From an uncultured Opitutia bacterium (lineage in GTDB: Bacteria; Verrucomicrobiota; Verrucomicrobiia; Opitutales; Opitutaceae), in contig CAITWF010000077.1 in NCBI GenBank assembly GCA_903896015.1, forward strand, positions 1 through 64,000: a stretch of DNA of 64,000 nt, given 5' to 3'. The notes under the pieces are model-generated. The model did not search any database and was not told where the DNA came from. It saw nothing but the letters and a program-made list of their open reading frames with translations. Of the stretch, positions 35,527 to 44,031 are shown in pieces. How positions within the stretch are numbered: the first letter of the stretch is position 1; the number at the start of each line of letters is the position of its first letter. A program made the position numbers and the translations under genes.

Positions 35527-37031
35527 CACGCCGCCATTCCAGCCTTCTGCCGGCGCTCGGCAAGCTCGCCGGCCATTTTGAGTGTGAGCGCCTTGTTCAG
35601 CTTGCACGCAGCGATCGCGATCGCGGCTCCGGTGAACATCAACCCGACGGTGATGCTGCTCGAGACGAAATAGCCGTGAACGGCGTTGGGCGCGCTCGGG
35701 GCGGCGGTGTCGTAATTCCAAATTCCCTGCATGAGCCAAAGAAACGAAGCCGAGCCGAGCGCGAGGCCAGCCTTGAGCGAAAACCCGATCGTCGCGAACA
35801 CCATGCCAGTAAAACGGCGGCCGGTCTGCCACTCGGAGTAATCGGCGGCGTCAGCATACATCGCCCACGCCGGTGCAATCGTCGGCGCATAAACGAGCGA
35901 GCCAATCACCGCGAGCTCGAGCATCCCGAAGGTGTTAGTCGGCGCGAGCAGGTAGTAAGCGAACGCGTTCAACGCGGCCAGCGCGAAGCCGGCGAAGATG
36001 ACGTTTTTCTTACCGAAGCGCGTGGAGAGATTCGTGGTGAGAATAATTACGATTACGGTCGTGCCGAAGCCGGCCATGTTGAGGATACTGTTGAAAACAT
36101 CCGCGACGTTGGAGGTGCCGGCGGTCTCGCGCGTGCCGTGCACGATGTAGCCAAGCCACTCGAGAACGCCGGGCAGCGGTACGGCGTCAGGCGTGGTGAG
36201 TCCGAGCTTCGCGACGAAGTCGAACATCGCGGCCTTGTCGGCGTAGTGGTGATAGAAGTTGTAGTGGGCGCCGCCGCGATAGGACAGCATCGCAAAGTTG
36301 AAGACCGTGTAGGCCACCAGCGCGACCCACGGGCCGTTCTTCAGCAGATCGGTGAAATCCTGCTTCGGCGAGGCGCGCGTCTCGACCACCGGCTTGATGC
36401 GCTCGCGCGTCGTGAAAAACGTGATCACGAAACACACGAGACAAACGACGGCCCATAGCGCCATGGTCATTTGCCAGCCGTGCGCGCGATCGTGACCGAC
36501 GGCGAATTTCGCGACGAGTGGCAGCGTGAAGCCGCCGACGATGAACTGGGCTATGTTCACGGCAACAAAGCGGTAGGAGTTGAGTTTCGTGCGCTCGTTG
36601 AGGTCGCCCGTCATCACGCCTCCGAGCGCAGCGTAGGGCATGTTGTTCATCGAATAGAGCGTCATCAGCATCGTGTTGGTGATCGCGGCGTAGGCGATGA
36701 GTGCGCCCATGCTCCAGCCGTGCGGCGTGGTGTAGGCGAGGATCATCACGACAGCCCAGGGGATCGCGGTCCACAGAATCCACGGACGAAACTTGCCCCA
36801 GCGCGTCTCCGTGCGATCGGCGAGCACACCCATGATTGGATCGAATACGGCGTCCCACAGCCGCGGCCACAGCAGGATCGCGGCGGCGGCACCTGCGGTC
36901 AGGCCAAATGTGTCGGTGTAAAAATTCGTCTGGAAGAGCACCATCGTCATGAAGACGAAATTAGCGGCGGCATCGGCGGCGCTGTAGCCGACCTTCTCCA
37001 TGACGGAGAGTTTCGAGGAGCGATCGCTCAT
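35526..37031 (-). CDS. GPH-type glycoside/pentoside/hexuronide:cation symporter
   Basis: 501 residues from the ATG at 37031 (MSDRSSKLSVMEKVGYSAADAAANFVF). About 12 membrane helices and GPH signatures are visible: RLWDAVFDPIMGVLADRT with the conserved Asp pair, RWGKFRPWIL, and the second-half ADAADYSEWQTGRR. It imports sugars or uronides with H+ or Na+. Coupling with GH67 suggests aldouronic acids or (methyl)glucuronate as cargo; since GH67 appears exported, free uronate is a reasonable guess. The open frame extends past 37031 but overlaps the divergent LacI gene in antisense. Confidence 0.93.
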   Translation of the reverse strand: MSDRSSKLSVMEKVGYSAADAAANFVFMTMVLFQTNFYTDTFGLTAGAAAAILLWPRLWDAVFDPIMGVLADRTETRWGKFRPWILWTAIPWAVVMILAYTTPHGWSMGALIAYAAITNTMLMTLYSMNNMPYAALGGVMTGDLNERTKLNSYRFVAVNIAQFIVGGFTLPLVAKFAVGHDRAHGWQMTMALWAVVCLVCFVITFFTTRERIKPVVETRASPKQDFTDLLKNGPWVALVAYTVFNFAMLSYRGGAHYNFYHHYADKAAMFDFVAKLGLTTPDAVPLPGVLEWLGYIVHGTRETAGTSNVADVFNSILNMAGFGTTVIVIILTTNLSTRFGKKNVIFAGFALAALNAFAYYLLAPTNTFGMLELAVIGSLVYAPTIAPAWAMYADAADYSEWQTGRRFTGMVFATIGFSLKAGLALGSASFLWLMQGIWNYDTAAPSAPNAVHGYFVSSSITVGLMFTGAAIAIAACKLNKALTLKMAGELAERRQKAGMAA

Positions 37032-37173
37032 GGGGTATTCAGGGGTTGAGAAACACCGTGGGGAACGGCGCACCGATTCCGCGCGGATGGCGCGCCCCGC
37101 ACAAGCGGCACCAGAAGCTAACAATAGACTTGAGCCGGGCCGCGAGCCGAATTGCGATGAATGCCACCCCACC

Positions 37174-38253
37174 ATGAACGAACGGCGCACCACCCTCGCC
37201 GATGTCGCGAAGAAAGCCGGCGTCCACGTGACGACCGTCTCGCTCGCGCTGCGCAACCACCCGCGGCTGCCCGAAGCGACGCGCGCACGCATCAAAAAAC
37301 TTGCGGACAAAATGGGCTACCGGCCGGATCCGTTTCTGCAGGCGCTCGTCGCCTATCGCGGCAAGACCACGCCGCGGCGCAACCCGCCCACCCTCGCCTA
37401 TGTGACCAACTGGGACACGCGCTGGGGCTGGAATAAGGTTACGGCGCACCCGGATTTTTTCGCGGGTGCGGAGGCCAAAGCCAACGAGCTCGGTTTCCAC
37501 CTCGATCATTTTTGGATGCGCGAGCCGGGGCTCACGCACGGGCGGCTCAGCCACATCCTTGAGGCGCGTGGGATCAACGGCATCGTCGTCGCCTCGCACC
37601 AGCGAGAGGCGGACGTCGCACTGCATTTCGAGTGGTCTCATTTTTCCGCGGTCAAGATAGATTATTTCCCTCACCAGCCGGCGCTGCACAACGTGACCAA
37701 CAACCAGTGTGGCATCGTGCGGCTCGCGGTGCGGCGCGTAATCGCGATGGGTTACCGGCGGATCGGTTTCGTGATGCACCGCGGGTGGGATCACAGCGTC
37801 GATCACCTATGGACGGCGGGATTTCTGTGCGAACAGGCAACGCTGCCGGAGAGCGAGCGGATCCCAATTTATCTTTTTCCCGAGGCGGAACCGGTCGACG
37901 CGTGGATGGCGGAGAGCAAGTCGCACGTCGTCGCGCCGCCGGAGTCCTTTGCGAAGTGGTTCAAAATACACCAGCCCGAGGTGATCGTCAGCAAGGCGTC
38001 GTTTGTGCAACCGCGGTTTGAGGAGCTCGGGCTGCGTGTGCCGCGCGATGTGGCCTTCGTGGATGTGTTCCTCGACAGCGCCGACGGGCGCACCGCCGGG
38101 GTGCGGCAGAATCACGACGCCGTCGGCGGCCTCGCAGTCGAAATCCTCGCCGGCCAGCTCCACCACAACAAATACGGTGTGCCGGAGATCCCCACGACGA
38201 CCTACGTCGAGGGCACGTGGTTCGACGGCGCGACGTGTCCGGGGAAGACGTAG
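37174..38253 (+). CDS. LacI family transcriptional regulator of the GH67 unit
   Basis: 359 residues from the ATG at 37174 (MNERRTTLADVAKKAGVHVTTVSLALRNHPRL), the standard LacI start directly before the helix-turn-helix at 7-26. The hinge (RARIKKLADKMGYRPD) and sugar-binding domain follow, with a WMREPGLTHGRLSHIL motif that closely parallels WLREPGMTYRRVRDIL in the other LacI protein of this window, so the two are paralogues. It is divergent from the symporter-GH67 pair with a 142-base shared promoter region containing TCCGCGCGGA at 37078. It probably represses that pair and responds to a xylan-derived sugar. Confidence 0.92.
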   Translation: MNERRTTLADVAKKAGVHVTTVSLALRNHPRLPEATRARIKKLADKMGYRPDPFLQALVAYRGKTTPRRNPPTLAYVTNWDTRWGWNKVTAHPDFFAGAEAKANELGFHLDHFWMREPGLTHGRLSHILEARGINGIVVASHQREADVALHFEWSHFSAVKIDYFPHQPALHNVTNNQCGIVRLAVRRVIAMGYRRIGFVMHRGWDHSVDHLWTAGFLCEQATLPESERIPIYLFPEAEPVDAWMAESKSHVVAPPESFAKWFKIHQPEVIVSKASFVQPRFEELGLRVPRDVAFVDVFLDSADGRTAGVRQNHDAVGGLAVEILAGQLHHNKYGVPEIPTTTYVEGTWFDGATCPGKT

Positions 38254-38260
38254 CGGCTGC

Positions 38261-38300
38261 GCGCATTTTGCGAGCAAGGCTTCCGCACATTTTGCGCAAA
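38261..38300. repeat. Short direct repeat and palindrome upstream of nuoA
   Basis: GCGCATTTTGCG at 38261 and GCACATTTTGCG at 38285 are direct repeats 24 bases apart. The second copy runs into the perfect palindrome TTTGCGCAAA (38291-38300). It lies about 85-125 bases before nuoA and could be a regulator-binding site. Confidence 0.35.
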
Positions 38301-38384
38301 CGACGCGCCAGTTATGCCAAAAAACGAAACAGGTTCGACGTTGTGATTTAGGCTGTTCGCCGAATCTTTGAGCCACTAACACTC

Positions 38385-38762
38385 ATGACCATGAACGCCC
38401 ACCCCTACGCGTTTCTCGCCGTTTTTCTGGCGGTGGCGGTGGCATTTCCATTAATCCTGTTGTCGGTGGCGCAGTTGTGGTTCCGGTTCTTTCAGCCAGC
38501 CAAGCCCAGCCTCGACAAAGGGTCCGCCTACGAATGTGGCATCGAGCCGACGGGTGATTCGTGGATCCAGTTCAAGGCGCATTACTATCTCTACGCTATT
38601 CTCTTTCTGATCTTCGACGTGGAGGTGCTGTTCCTGCTGCCGTTTGCGGTGGCGTTCACGGGGCTTCCGGTGGGCGCGCTGGTTGCGATGCTGGTTTTTA
38701 TTCTGCTCCTCGCCGAGGGCCTCGTCTGGGCCTGGCAGCGCGGGCACCTCGAGTGGAAATAA
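38385..38762 (+). CDS. nuoA: NADH-quinone oxidoreductase subunit A
   Basis: The membrane subunit has 125 residues and three helices. It contains the diagnostic [14 protein letters not shown] loop with the conserved Cys and the [13 protein letters not shown] segment of helix 2. It is part of the quinone-pocket/membrane interface of complex I. A second ATG lies two codons downstream at 38391; either may be used. It is the first gene of the nuo operon; nuoB starts two bases after its stop. Confidence 0.95.
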   Translation: MTMNAHPYAFLAVFLAVAVAFPLILLSVAQLWFRFFQPAKPSLDKGSAYECGIEPTGDSWIQFKAHYYLYAILFLIFDVEVLFLLPFAVAFTGLPVGALVAMLVFILLLAEGLVWAWQRGHLEWK

Positions 38763-38763
38763 C

Positions 38764-39423
38764 ATGAGCGACGCCGCGCAAAATTCCTCTCCGCCGGTCA
38801 CAATCACAGACGAAGAACGCGCTGAACTCCGCCGCCAAGGCATCCTCCTCACGAGCCTGCAGGAACTCTACACGTGGGGCTGCAGCAACTCCGTCTGGCC
38901 GCTCAATTTCGGCCTCGCCTGCTGCGCGATCGAAATGATCGCGGCGTCGATGGCGCGGTTCGACATCGCGCGCTTCGGATCGGAAGTGTTTCGCCCTTCG
39001 CCACGCCAAGCCGACCTCCTCATCGTCTCGGGCACCGTCACGAAGAAGATGGCCCCACAAGTCATCCGCCTCTGGAACCAGATGCCCGAGCCGAAATACT
39101 GCATCGCGATGGGCGCGTGCGCGATTTCCGGCGGGCCGTTCAAGCAAGGCTACAACGTCCTGAAAGGCATCGATCGCTTTATCCCGGTCGACATCTACAT
39201 TCCCGGCTGCCCGCCCCGCCCCGAGGCGCTGCTCCACGGGCTTCTCGAACTTCAGAAGAAGATCAAGGGTTTCAAGATTTCCGGCCCCAATGCGCCGCGC
39301 CACCTGCGCGACGATCAAGAGTGCAACTGCCCGGTGCCCGAGTTCGGCGAACACGATCTTCAGCCGCCGCAAAACCCGAAGGTCTGGACCGCCCCGACCA
39401 TCGTTCGATCCGAAAAGGCCTGA
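38764..39423 (+). CDS. nuoB: NADH-quinone oxidoreductase subunit B (cluster N2 subunit)
   Basis: The peripheral-arm subunit has 219 residues and binds the terminal [4Fe-4S] cluster N2. The four ligands are visible in LACCAIEM (tandem Cys), MGACAISGG and PGCPPRPE. The ATG at 38764 is favoured because it follows nuoA immediately; the upstream frame overlaps nuoA. A C-terminal extension of about 45 residues after the core includes another ECNCPVPEF cysteine pair of unknown meaning. It passes electrons to quinone together with NuoD. Confidence 0.95.
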   Translation: MSDAAQNSSPPVTITDEERAELRRQGILLTSLQELYTWGCSNSVWPLNFGLACCAIEMIAASMARFDIARFGSEVFRPSPRQADLLIVSGTVTKKMAPQVIRLWNQMPEPKYCIAMGACAISGGPFKQGYNVLKGIDRFIPVDIYIPGCPPRPEALLHGLLELQKKIKGFKISGPNAPRHLRDDQECNCPVPEFGEHDLQPPQNPKVWTAPTIVRSEKA

Positions 39424-39429
39424 AGCACC

Positions 39430-40122
39430 ATGGAAACCGCTGAACAGATTCGCGATCGACTGCTCGCCCGGTTTCCCGGCGCGGAGATTTCTGTTGTCAC
39501 GAATCCCGGCGCCGCCGCCCAGCACTCGCTGCTCCTCGGTCACGCGCACGCGCGGGCCATTGCTGAATTTCTCCGCGACGACGCCCCGCTGAAACTCGAT
39601 CAGTGCTCAAACGTCACCGGCATCGACTGGCCGGAAAAAAAGATCGTCGAGACGACCAAAGTGACCGTGCCCGACCCCGCCGGCGGACCAGCCAAGGTCG
39701 TCGAGCAGAAGTCGGAGCGTGTGCAGCCCGGCTACCTAGAAGTCGTGTATCACCTCTACTCGATCGCGTTCCGGCACGGCCCCGTGATTCTTCGGCTGCG
39801 CACGGGCAATCGCACCGATCAAGTCACCGTGCCGTCACTCACGCCGGTATGGCGCGCGTGCGAGTTTCAGGAGCGTGAGGTCTTTGACCTCTACGGCGTA
39901 AAATTCGAAGGGCATCCCGATCTGCGGCGCATCCTGATGTGGGACACGTTCAAGGATCACCCGATGCGCAAAGACTATGTCGAACCCGACGACTACGAGT
40001 GGGAGCCGACGCCGCACGGCGCTGTCTTGGAAAAGGCGAAAGCGCACTACCCGACTCCGCCGGCCGCAGCCATCGCGCCTGCCGCCGCGCCAACTCCGGC
40101 AACGGGAGGCGCCAAGTCATGA
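39430..40122 (+). CDS. nuoC: NADH-quinone oxidoreductase subunit C
   Basis: This 230-residue peripheral-arm scaffold subunit contains the 30-kDa family signature [23 protein letters not shown]. It is separate from NuoD, not fused as in E. coli. The last 30 residues are an Ala/Pro-rich tail ([11 protein letters not shown]) not needed by the fold. It is joined to nuoD by an ATGA overlap. Confidence 0.93.
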   Translation: METAEQIRDRLLARFPGAEISVVTNPGAAAQHSLLLGHAHARAIAEFLRDDAPLKLDQCSNVTGIDWPEKKIVETTKVTVPDPAGGPAKVVEQKSERVQPGYLEVVYHLYSIAFRHGPVILRLRTGNRTDQVTVPSLTPVWRACEFQEREVFDLYGVKFEGHPDLRRILMWDTFKDHPMRKDYVEPDDYEWEPTPHGAVLEKAKAHYPTPPAAAIAPAAAPTPATGGAKS

Positions 40123-41291
40123 GCATCTCCGATCTTTCTCCTCTAGGCGCGCAGGGCGGCTCACACGTCCGAGCGGTGCACGACGAATTTCACGGCGACC
40201 TGCTCGAAGTCTCGATGGGGCCGCACCACCCGTCCACGCACGGCGTGTTTCGAATGATCGTCACGCTCGATGGCGAGACGATAGTCAAGTTGAAGCCCGT
40301 CTTCGGTTACCTCCATCGCAATCACGAGAAGCTCGGTGAGAACACGAGCTACCTTGGCTCGATGCCCTACACCGATCGGCTCGATTACCTGTGTTCGATG
40401 ACGAACAACTGGGCCTACGCGATCGCCGTCGAAAAGCTCGCCGGCCAGCCCGTGCCCGAACGCGCCGAATACGTCCGCGTCATCCTCGCGGAGATTACGC
40501 GGCTCCTGAATCACACCTGCCTCGCCGGCTTCCTGATGCAGGACCTCGGCTGCTCGGGCACGCCGCTGATGTATGCGTTTCGCGAGCGCGAAAAAATCCT
40601 CGACCTTTTCGAGTCGCTCAGTGGTTCGAGGATGATGTGCAACTACCAGCGCTTCGGCGGCTGTCGCGTCGATCCGTCCGCCGACTGGCTCGAGGGCGCG
40701 AAGCAACTCACCGACGGCTACGGCCAGTTCCTCGACGAGTTCGAGGCGCTGCTCACCGGCAACGAGATCATCATGGCGCGCACGCAGGGCACCGGCGTGC
40801 TCTCACCTGAGCTCGCCGTCGCCGCCGGCGTGACCGGCCCGATGCTCCGCGCGACCGGCGTGAACTACGATCTGCGCAAGACGGATGCTTACGGAGTTTA
40901 TCCGCGTTTCGATTTCCGCGTGCCGCTCGGCGCGCACGGCGACGTCTACGATCGCTACATGGTTCGCGTCCTCGAAATGCGCGAGTCCATCAAAATTCTC
41001 CAGCAGGCGCTCGCGGGCATCCCCGCCGGTCCGATTATGGATCCGAAGGCCAAGTTGCGCGGATTCCGACCGAAAGCGGGCGAAGCCTACGGCCGCATCG
41101 AGGGCCCGAAGGGCGAAATCGGTTTCTATCTCGTCAGCGACGGCAGTCCCAATCCCTACCGTTATCGCGTACGCGCCCCGTCGTTCATCAATCTCACCAT
41201 ACTCGAGGATATGTGCCTCGGGCAAACTGTCGCCGACGCCGTGATTATTCTCGGCTCCGTCGACATCGTCCTCGGGGAGGTCGATCGCTAA
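40119..41291 (+). CDS. nuoD: NADH-quinone oxidoreductase subunit D
   Basis: The 390-residue 49-kDa subunit forms the quinone-binding site with Nuo[14 protein letters not shown] near residue 33 carries the conserved His that contacts quinone, and [14 protein letters not shown] and GPTLRATG-like GPMLRATG motifs follow. The ATG at 40119 lies in the overlap with nuoC; the longer frame upstream overlaps nuoC. Length is normal. Confidence 0.95.
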   Translation: MSISDLSPLGAQGGSHVRAVHDEFHGDLLEVSMGPHHPSTHGVFRMIVTLDGETIVKLKPVFGYLHRNHEKLGENTSYLGSMPYTDRLDYLCSMTNNWAYAIAVEKLAGQPVPERAEYVRVILAEITRLLNHTCLAGFLMQDLGCSGTPLMYAFREREKILDLFESLSGSRMMCNYQRFGGCRVDPSADWLEGAKQLTDGYGQFLDEFEALLTGNEIIMARTQGTGVLSPELAVAAGVTGPMLRATGVNYDLRKTDAYGVYPRFDFRVPLGAHGDVYDRYMVRVLEMRESIKILQQALAGIPAGPIMDPKAKLRGFRPKAGEAYGRIEGPKGEIGFYLVSDGSPNPYRYRVRAPSFINLTILEDMCLGQTVADAVIILGSVDIVLGEVDR

Positions 41292-41295
41292 TCCC

Positions 41296-41988
41296 ATGCT
41301 CGGCTCCGGACTAATTCAAGGCCTCGCCGTCACTGCGAAAAATCTCGTGGGCTCGTTCCACGATCCGGCGCGCTACACCAACGTCGAATATCCGGAGGTG
41401 AAGACGAAGCTGCCGGAGGCCTACCGCAATTTCCCGTTTCTCGTCACCGAGAGCGCCAGCGATCCCATGGGCACGCTGCGCTGCGTGGCCTGTCAGATTT
41501 GCGAGAAGGAATGCCCGCCCCAGTGCATCTACATCGAGAAATCGAAAGACAAGAAGCCCGATGCGACCGGCAAGATGCAGCTCTTCCCGGCCGTCTTCGA
41601 CATCGACACGTCGGTCTGCATGAGCTGCCAGATTTGTGTCGAGGTCTGTCCGTTCGACGCGATCAAAATGGATCAGGTCTTTGAGGTGGCGACGACAAGC
41701 CGGTTTGAGGCGCTGCTGCTCAATCGAAACCAGCTCGCAAAGCCGAACACCTACTATCACTCGATTCATCCGACTGAAGCCGCCGAAGTCGATGGCCGCC
41801 TCGCCGCTGAACGCAAAGCCGCCGAGGAGAAGGCCAAGGCAGCGGCCGCCGCGAAAGCTGCGGCCGCCGCTGCGCCCAAGTCCGCGACCGCTGCTGCATC
41901 TGCCACGCCTCCTTCCACCACCCCCACTCCGAAACCGCCAGCCGCGCCGAGCGCGGAGGCCCCAAAGCCGCCGACGCCCGCCGCATGA
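41296..41988 (+). CDS. nuoI: NADH-quinone oxidoreductase subunit I with low-complexity tail
   Basis: The 230-residue ferredoxin-like subunit carries clusters N6a and N6b: two CxxCxxCxxxCP motifs, CVACQICEKECP and CMSCQICVEVCP. The core ends near residue 160. About 70 further residues are almost only Ala, Pro, Lys, Glu, Ser and Thr, first charged (helix-like) and then Pro-rich. Such a tail is not part of the standard fold. It overlaps nuoH by an ATGA junction. Gene order places it before nuoH, whereas E. coli has H before I. Confidence 0.94.
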   Translation: MLGSGLIQGLAVTAKNLVGSFHDPARYTNVEYPEVKTKLPEAYRNFPFLVTESASDPMGTLRCVACQICEKECPPQCIYIEKSKDKKPDATGKMQLFPAVFDIDTSVCMSCQICVEVCPFDAIKMDQVFEVATTSRFEALLLNRNQLAKPNTYYHSIHPTEAAEVDGRLAAERKAAEEKAKAAAAAKAAAAAAPKSATAAASATPPSTTPTPKPPAAPSAEAPKPPTPAA

Positions 41989-43208
41989 TCGCCGCCGCGA
42001 CGACTGACGCTTTCCTCGAACGCGCGCCGGTGCTCCTGCGCGACGCCGTCACGGGATTTTTGCCCGAACCGTGGCGCACGCTCGTCAACGCGCTCATCGC
42101 CGTCGGACTAATTCTGGGAATTTTCGGCACACTCTTCGCGTTCATCACACTGGCGGAACGCAAAATCCTCGGCCGCGTGCAAAATCGCCCCGGACCAAAC
42201 CGCGCGCCGATTCCCTTTATAAATAAGCGATTCTTCGGCTTGTCGCAGCCCTTTGCCGACGGCGTGAAGTCGCTTACGAAGGAAGACATCGTGCCGCGCG
42301 ACGCGGACAAGGTGCTGCACTACCTTGCGCCCGTAGCGTTGCTCGCGTTTTCGATTCTGACGTTTGCGGTGATTCCCTATGGCCGGAATCTGGTGCCGGT
42401 CGAACTCGACGCCGCCGTGCTCTACTTCTTTGCCGCGGGTGCCGCGACCGAGCTCGCCGTCTTCATGGCGGGCTGGGCCAGCCGCAACAAATACTCACTC
42501 CTCGCCGCAATGCGGGCGCTCGCGCAGCTCATCAGCTACGAATTGCCTCTCTTGCTTTCGTGGGTCCCGGTCGTGCTCATCGCCGGAACACTCTCGACCA
42601 CCGCGATCGTCGACGCCCAGGCCGGCTGGAAATTCGGTTTCATCCCGCACTGGCACGTGTTCACGCCTTGGGGCTTCGCGGGCTTTGTCATTTTCATGGT
42701 CGCTGCGCTCGCCGAGTCGAATCGCTCGCCGTTCGACACGCCGGAGGCCGAGAGCGAGCTCATTGCCGGACATCTTACGGAATACAGCGGCTTCAAATAC
42801 GCGCTTTTCTTCATGGCGGAATATTTCGGCATGCTCGCGCTGAGCGGCATGGCCATCACGCTCTTCCTCGGCGGGTGGCGCTCGCCGCTGCCTTTCCTTG
42901 AGTTCATTCCGTCGTATCTGTGGTTCGGCGGAAAACTCCTCGCGTTGATCTTCGGCTTCATCTGGATCCGCGCAACCTTCCCGCGCCTCCGAATCGATCA
43001 GCTCACGCGCTTCGCGTGGAAGTTCCTTGTGCCGCTCGCGCTCATCAACCTCGGCAACACGATCGTTTGGTCGCTGATGTCGAACAGTTCCGCCCTGATG
43101 CAGCTCGCCCGCTGGCCGGTTTGCGCAGCCATCATCCTTGTGCCCTTCGTCGTGTTGGGCCGCAAACTCAGTGCCGGTGTCGCGCCGCGCATCTACCGCT
43201 ACGCATGA
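41985..43208 (+). CDS. nuoH: NADH-quinone oxidoreductase subunit H
   Basis: This 407-residue membrane subunit has about 8-9 helices and links the quinone site to the proton-pumping arm. ITLAERKILGRVQNRPGPNR and the acidic loop SNRSPFDTPEAESELIAG are fully conserved family signatures. It starts in an overlap with nuoI and ends in one with nuoJ. It has slightly more N-terminal sequence than E. coli NuoH (325 residues). Confidence 0.95.
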   Translation: MIAAATTDAFLERAPVLLRDAVTGFLPEPWRTLVNALIAVGLILGIFGTLFAFITLAERKILGRVQNRPGPNRAPIPFINKRFFGLSQPFADGVKSLTKEDIVPRDADKVLHYLAPVALLAFSILTFAVIPYGRNLVPVELDAAVLYFFAAGAATELAVFMAGWASRNKYSLLAAMRALAQLISYELPLLLSWVPVVLIAGTLSTTAIVDAQAGWKFGFIPHWHVFTPWGFAGFVIFMVAALAESNRSPFDTPEAESELIAGHLTEYSGFKYALFFMAEYFGMLALSGMAITLFLGGWRSPLPFLEFIPSYLWFGGKLLALIFGFIWIRATFPRLRIDQLTRFAWKFLVPLALINLGNTIVWSLMSNSSALMQLARWPVCAAIILVPFVVLGRKLSAGVAPRIYRYA

Positions 43209-43720
43209 ACGCCGTGCTCATTGTCATCGCCCTTGTCACGCTCGGCGCCGCCGCCGTGGCGATGACGCTGCGCAACCTGATTCACAGCGCGCTGCTCCTG
43301 ATCGCGAGTTGGGCGGGCGTCGCGGCGTTTTACCTCTGGGCCGGCGCCGAGTTCGTCGCGTTTGCCGAGATCCTCGTTTATGTCGGTGCCGTCTCGATGG
43401 TCGTCCTCTTCGCGGTGCTGCTCACGCGGCGCTCCCGGGCCGATCTCACGGTCACGCCCGACTCGGCGGGCCGCGCGATTTCAGGCTTTATCGCCGGCGG
43501 TGCAGTCTGCGGCGTGCTGGTCGGCGCGATTGTCGCCACGCCGATGGGGGTCGGGTCGTCGCCCACCCCGACCGTCACCGTCAAACAGATCGGCGTGCAA
43601 CTCATGGGCACGCACGCCGCGTCGCTCCTAATTGTCGGCGTGCTGCTCACCGTCGCCTTGCTGGGCGCCATCGTGATCGCTTCGGCTGATCGCACGGATG
43701 ACTCGGAGGACACGCCATGA
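43205..43720 (+). CDS. nuoJ: NADH-quinone oxidoreductase subunit J
   Basis: This 171-residue membrane subunit has five helices. The ATG at 43205 overlaps the nuoH stop. The conserved helix with [20 protein letters not shown], including the pi-bulge helix 3 region with Glu and Tyr, is present. The upstream open frame is antisense-free overlap with nuoH and is not used. The downstream nuoK overlaps by 4 bases. Confidence 0.93.
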   Translation: MNAVLIVIALVTLGAAAVAMTLRNLIHSALLLIASWAGVAAFYLWAGAEFVAFAEILVYVGAVSMVVLFAVLLTRRSRADLTVTPDSAGRAISGFIAGGAVCGVLVGAIVATPMGVGSSPTPTVTVKQIGVQLMGTHAASLLIVGVLLTVALLGAIVIASADRTDDSEDTP

Positions 43721-44028
43721 CCGCGCTGCAACTCTGCCTCGTGTTCTCGAGCGCGCTCTTTTGCGTGGGGCTCGTCGGCGCGCTCGCACGCAGCAACACG
43801 ATCCTTGTGCTGCTCGGCATCGAGCTGATGCTGAATGCCGCCAACATCAACTTCATCGCCTTCTGGCGATTCAGCCCGTCGCCCGCTCCAGCGACCGGCG
43901 TGATGTTTGTCATTTTTTCCATCGCCGTCGCGGCGGCCGAGGCCGCTGTGGGGCTCGCACTGGTAATCGCGGTTTACCGCCACCAGAAAAACATCCGGCT
44001 CCAGGAGGCCAATCGCCTGAAAGGCTGA
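43717..44028 (+). CDS. nuoK: NADH-quinone oxidoreductase subunit K
   Basis: The protein has 103 residues and three membrane helices. The first of two conserved helix glutamates is in [15 protein letters not shown] and the second in [19 protein letters not shown], both needed for proton transfer. A GGAGG Shine-Dalgarno sequence lies 7 bases before the ATG in the overlap with nuoJ. Confidence 0.95.
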   Translation: MTALQLCLVFSSALFCVGLVGALARSNTILVLLGIELMLNAANINFIAFWRFSPSPAPATGVMFVIFSIAVAAAEAAVGLALVIAVYRHQKNIRLQEANRLKG

Positions 44029-44031
44029 ACC

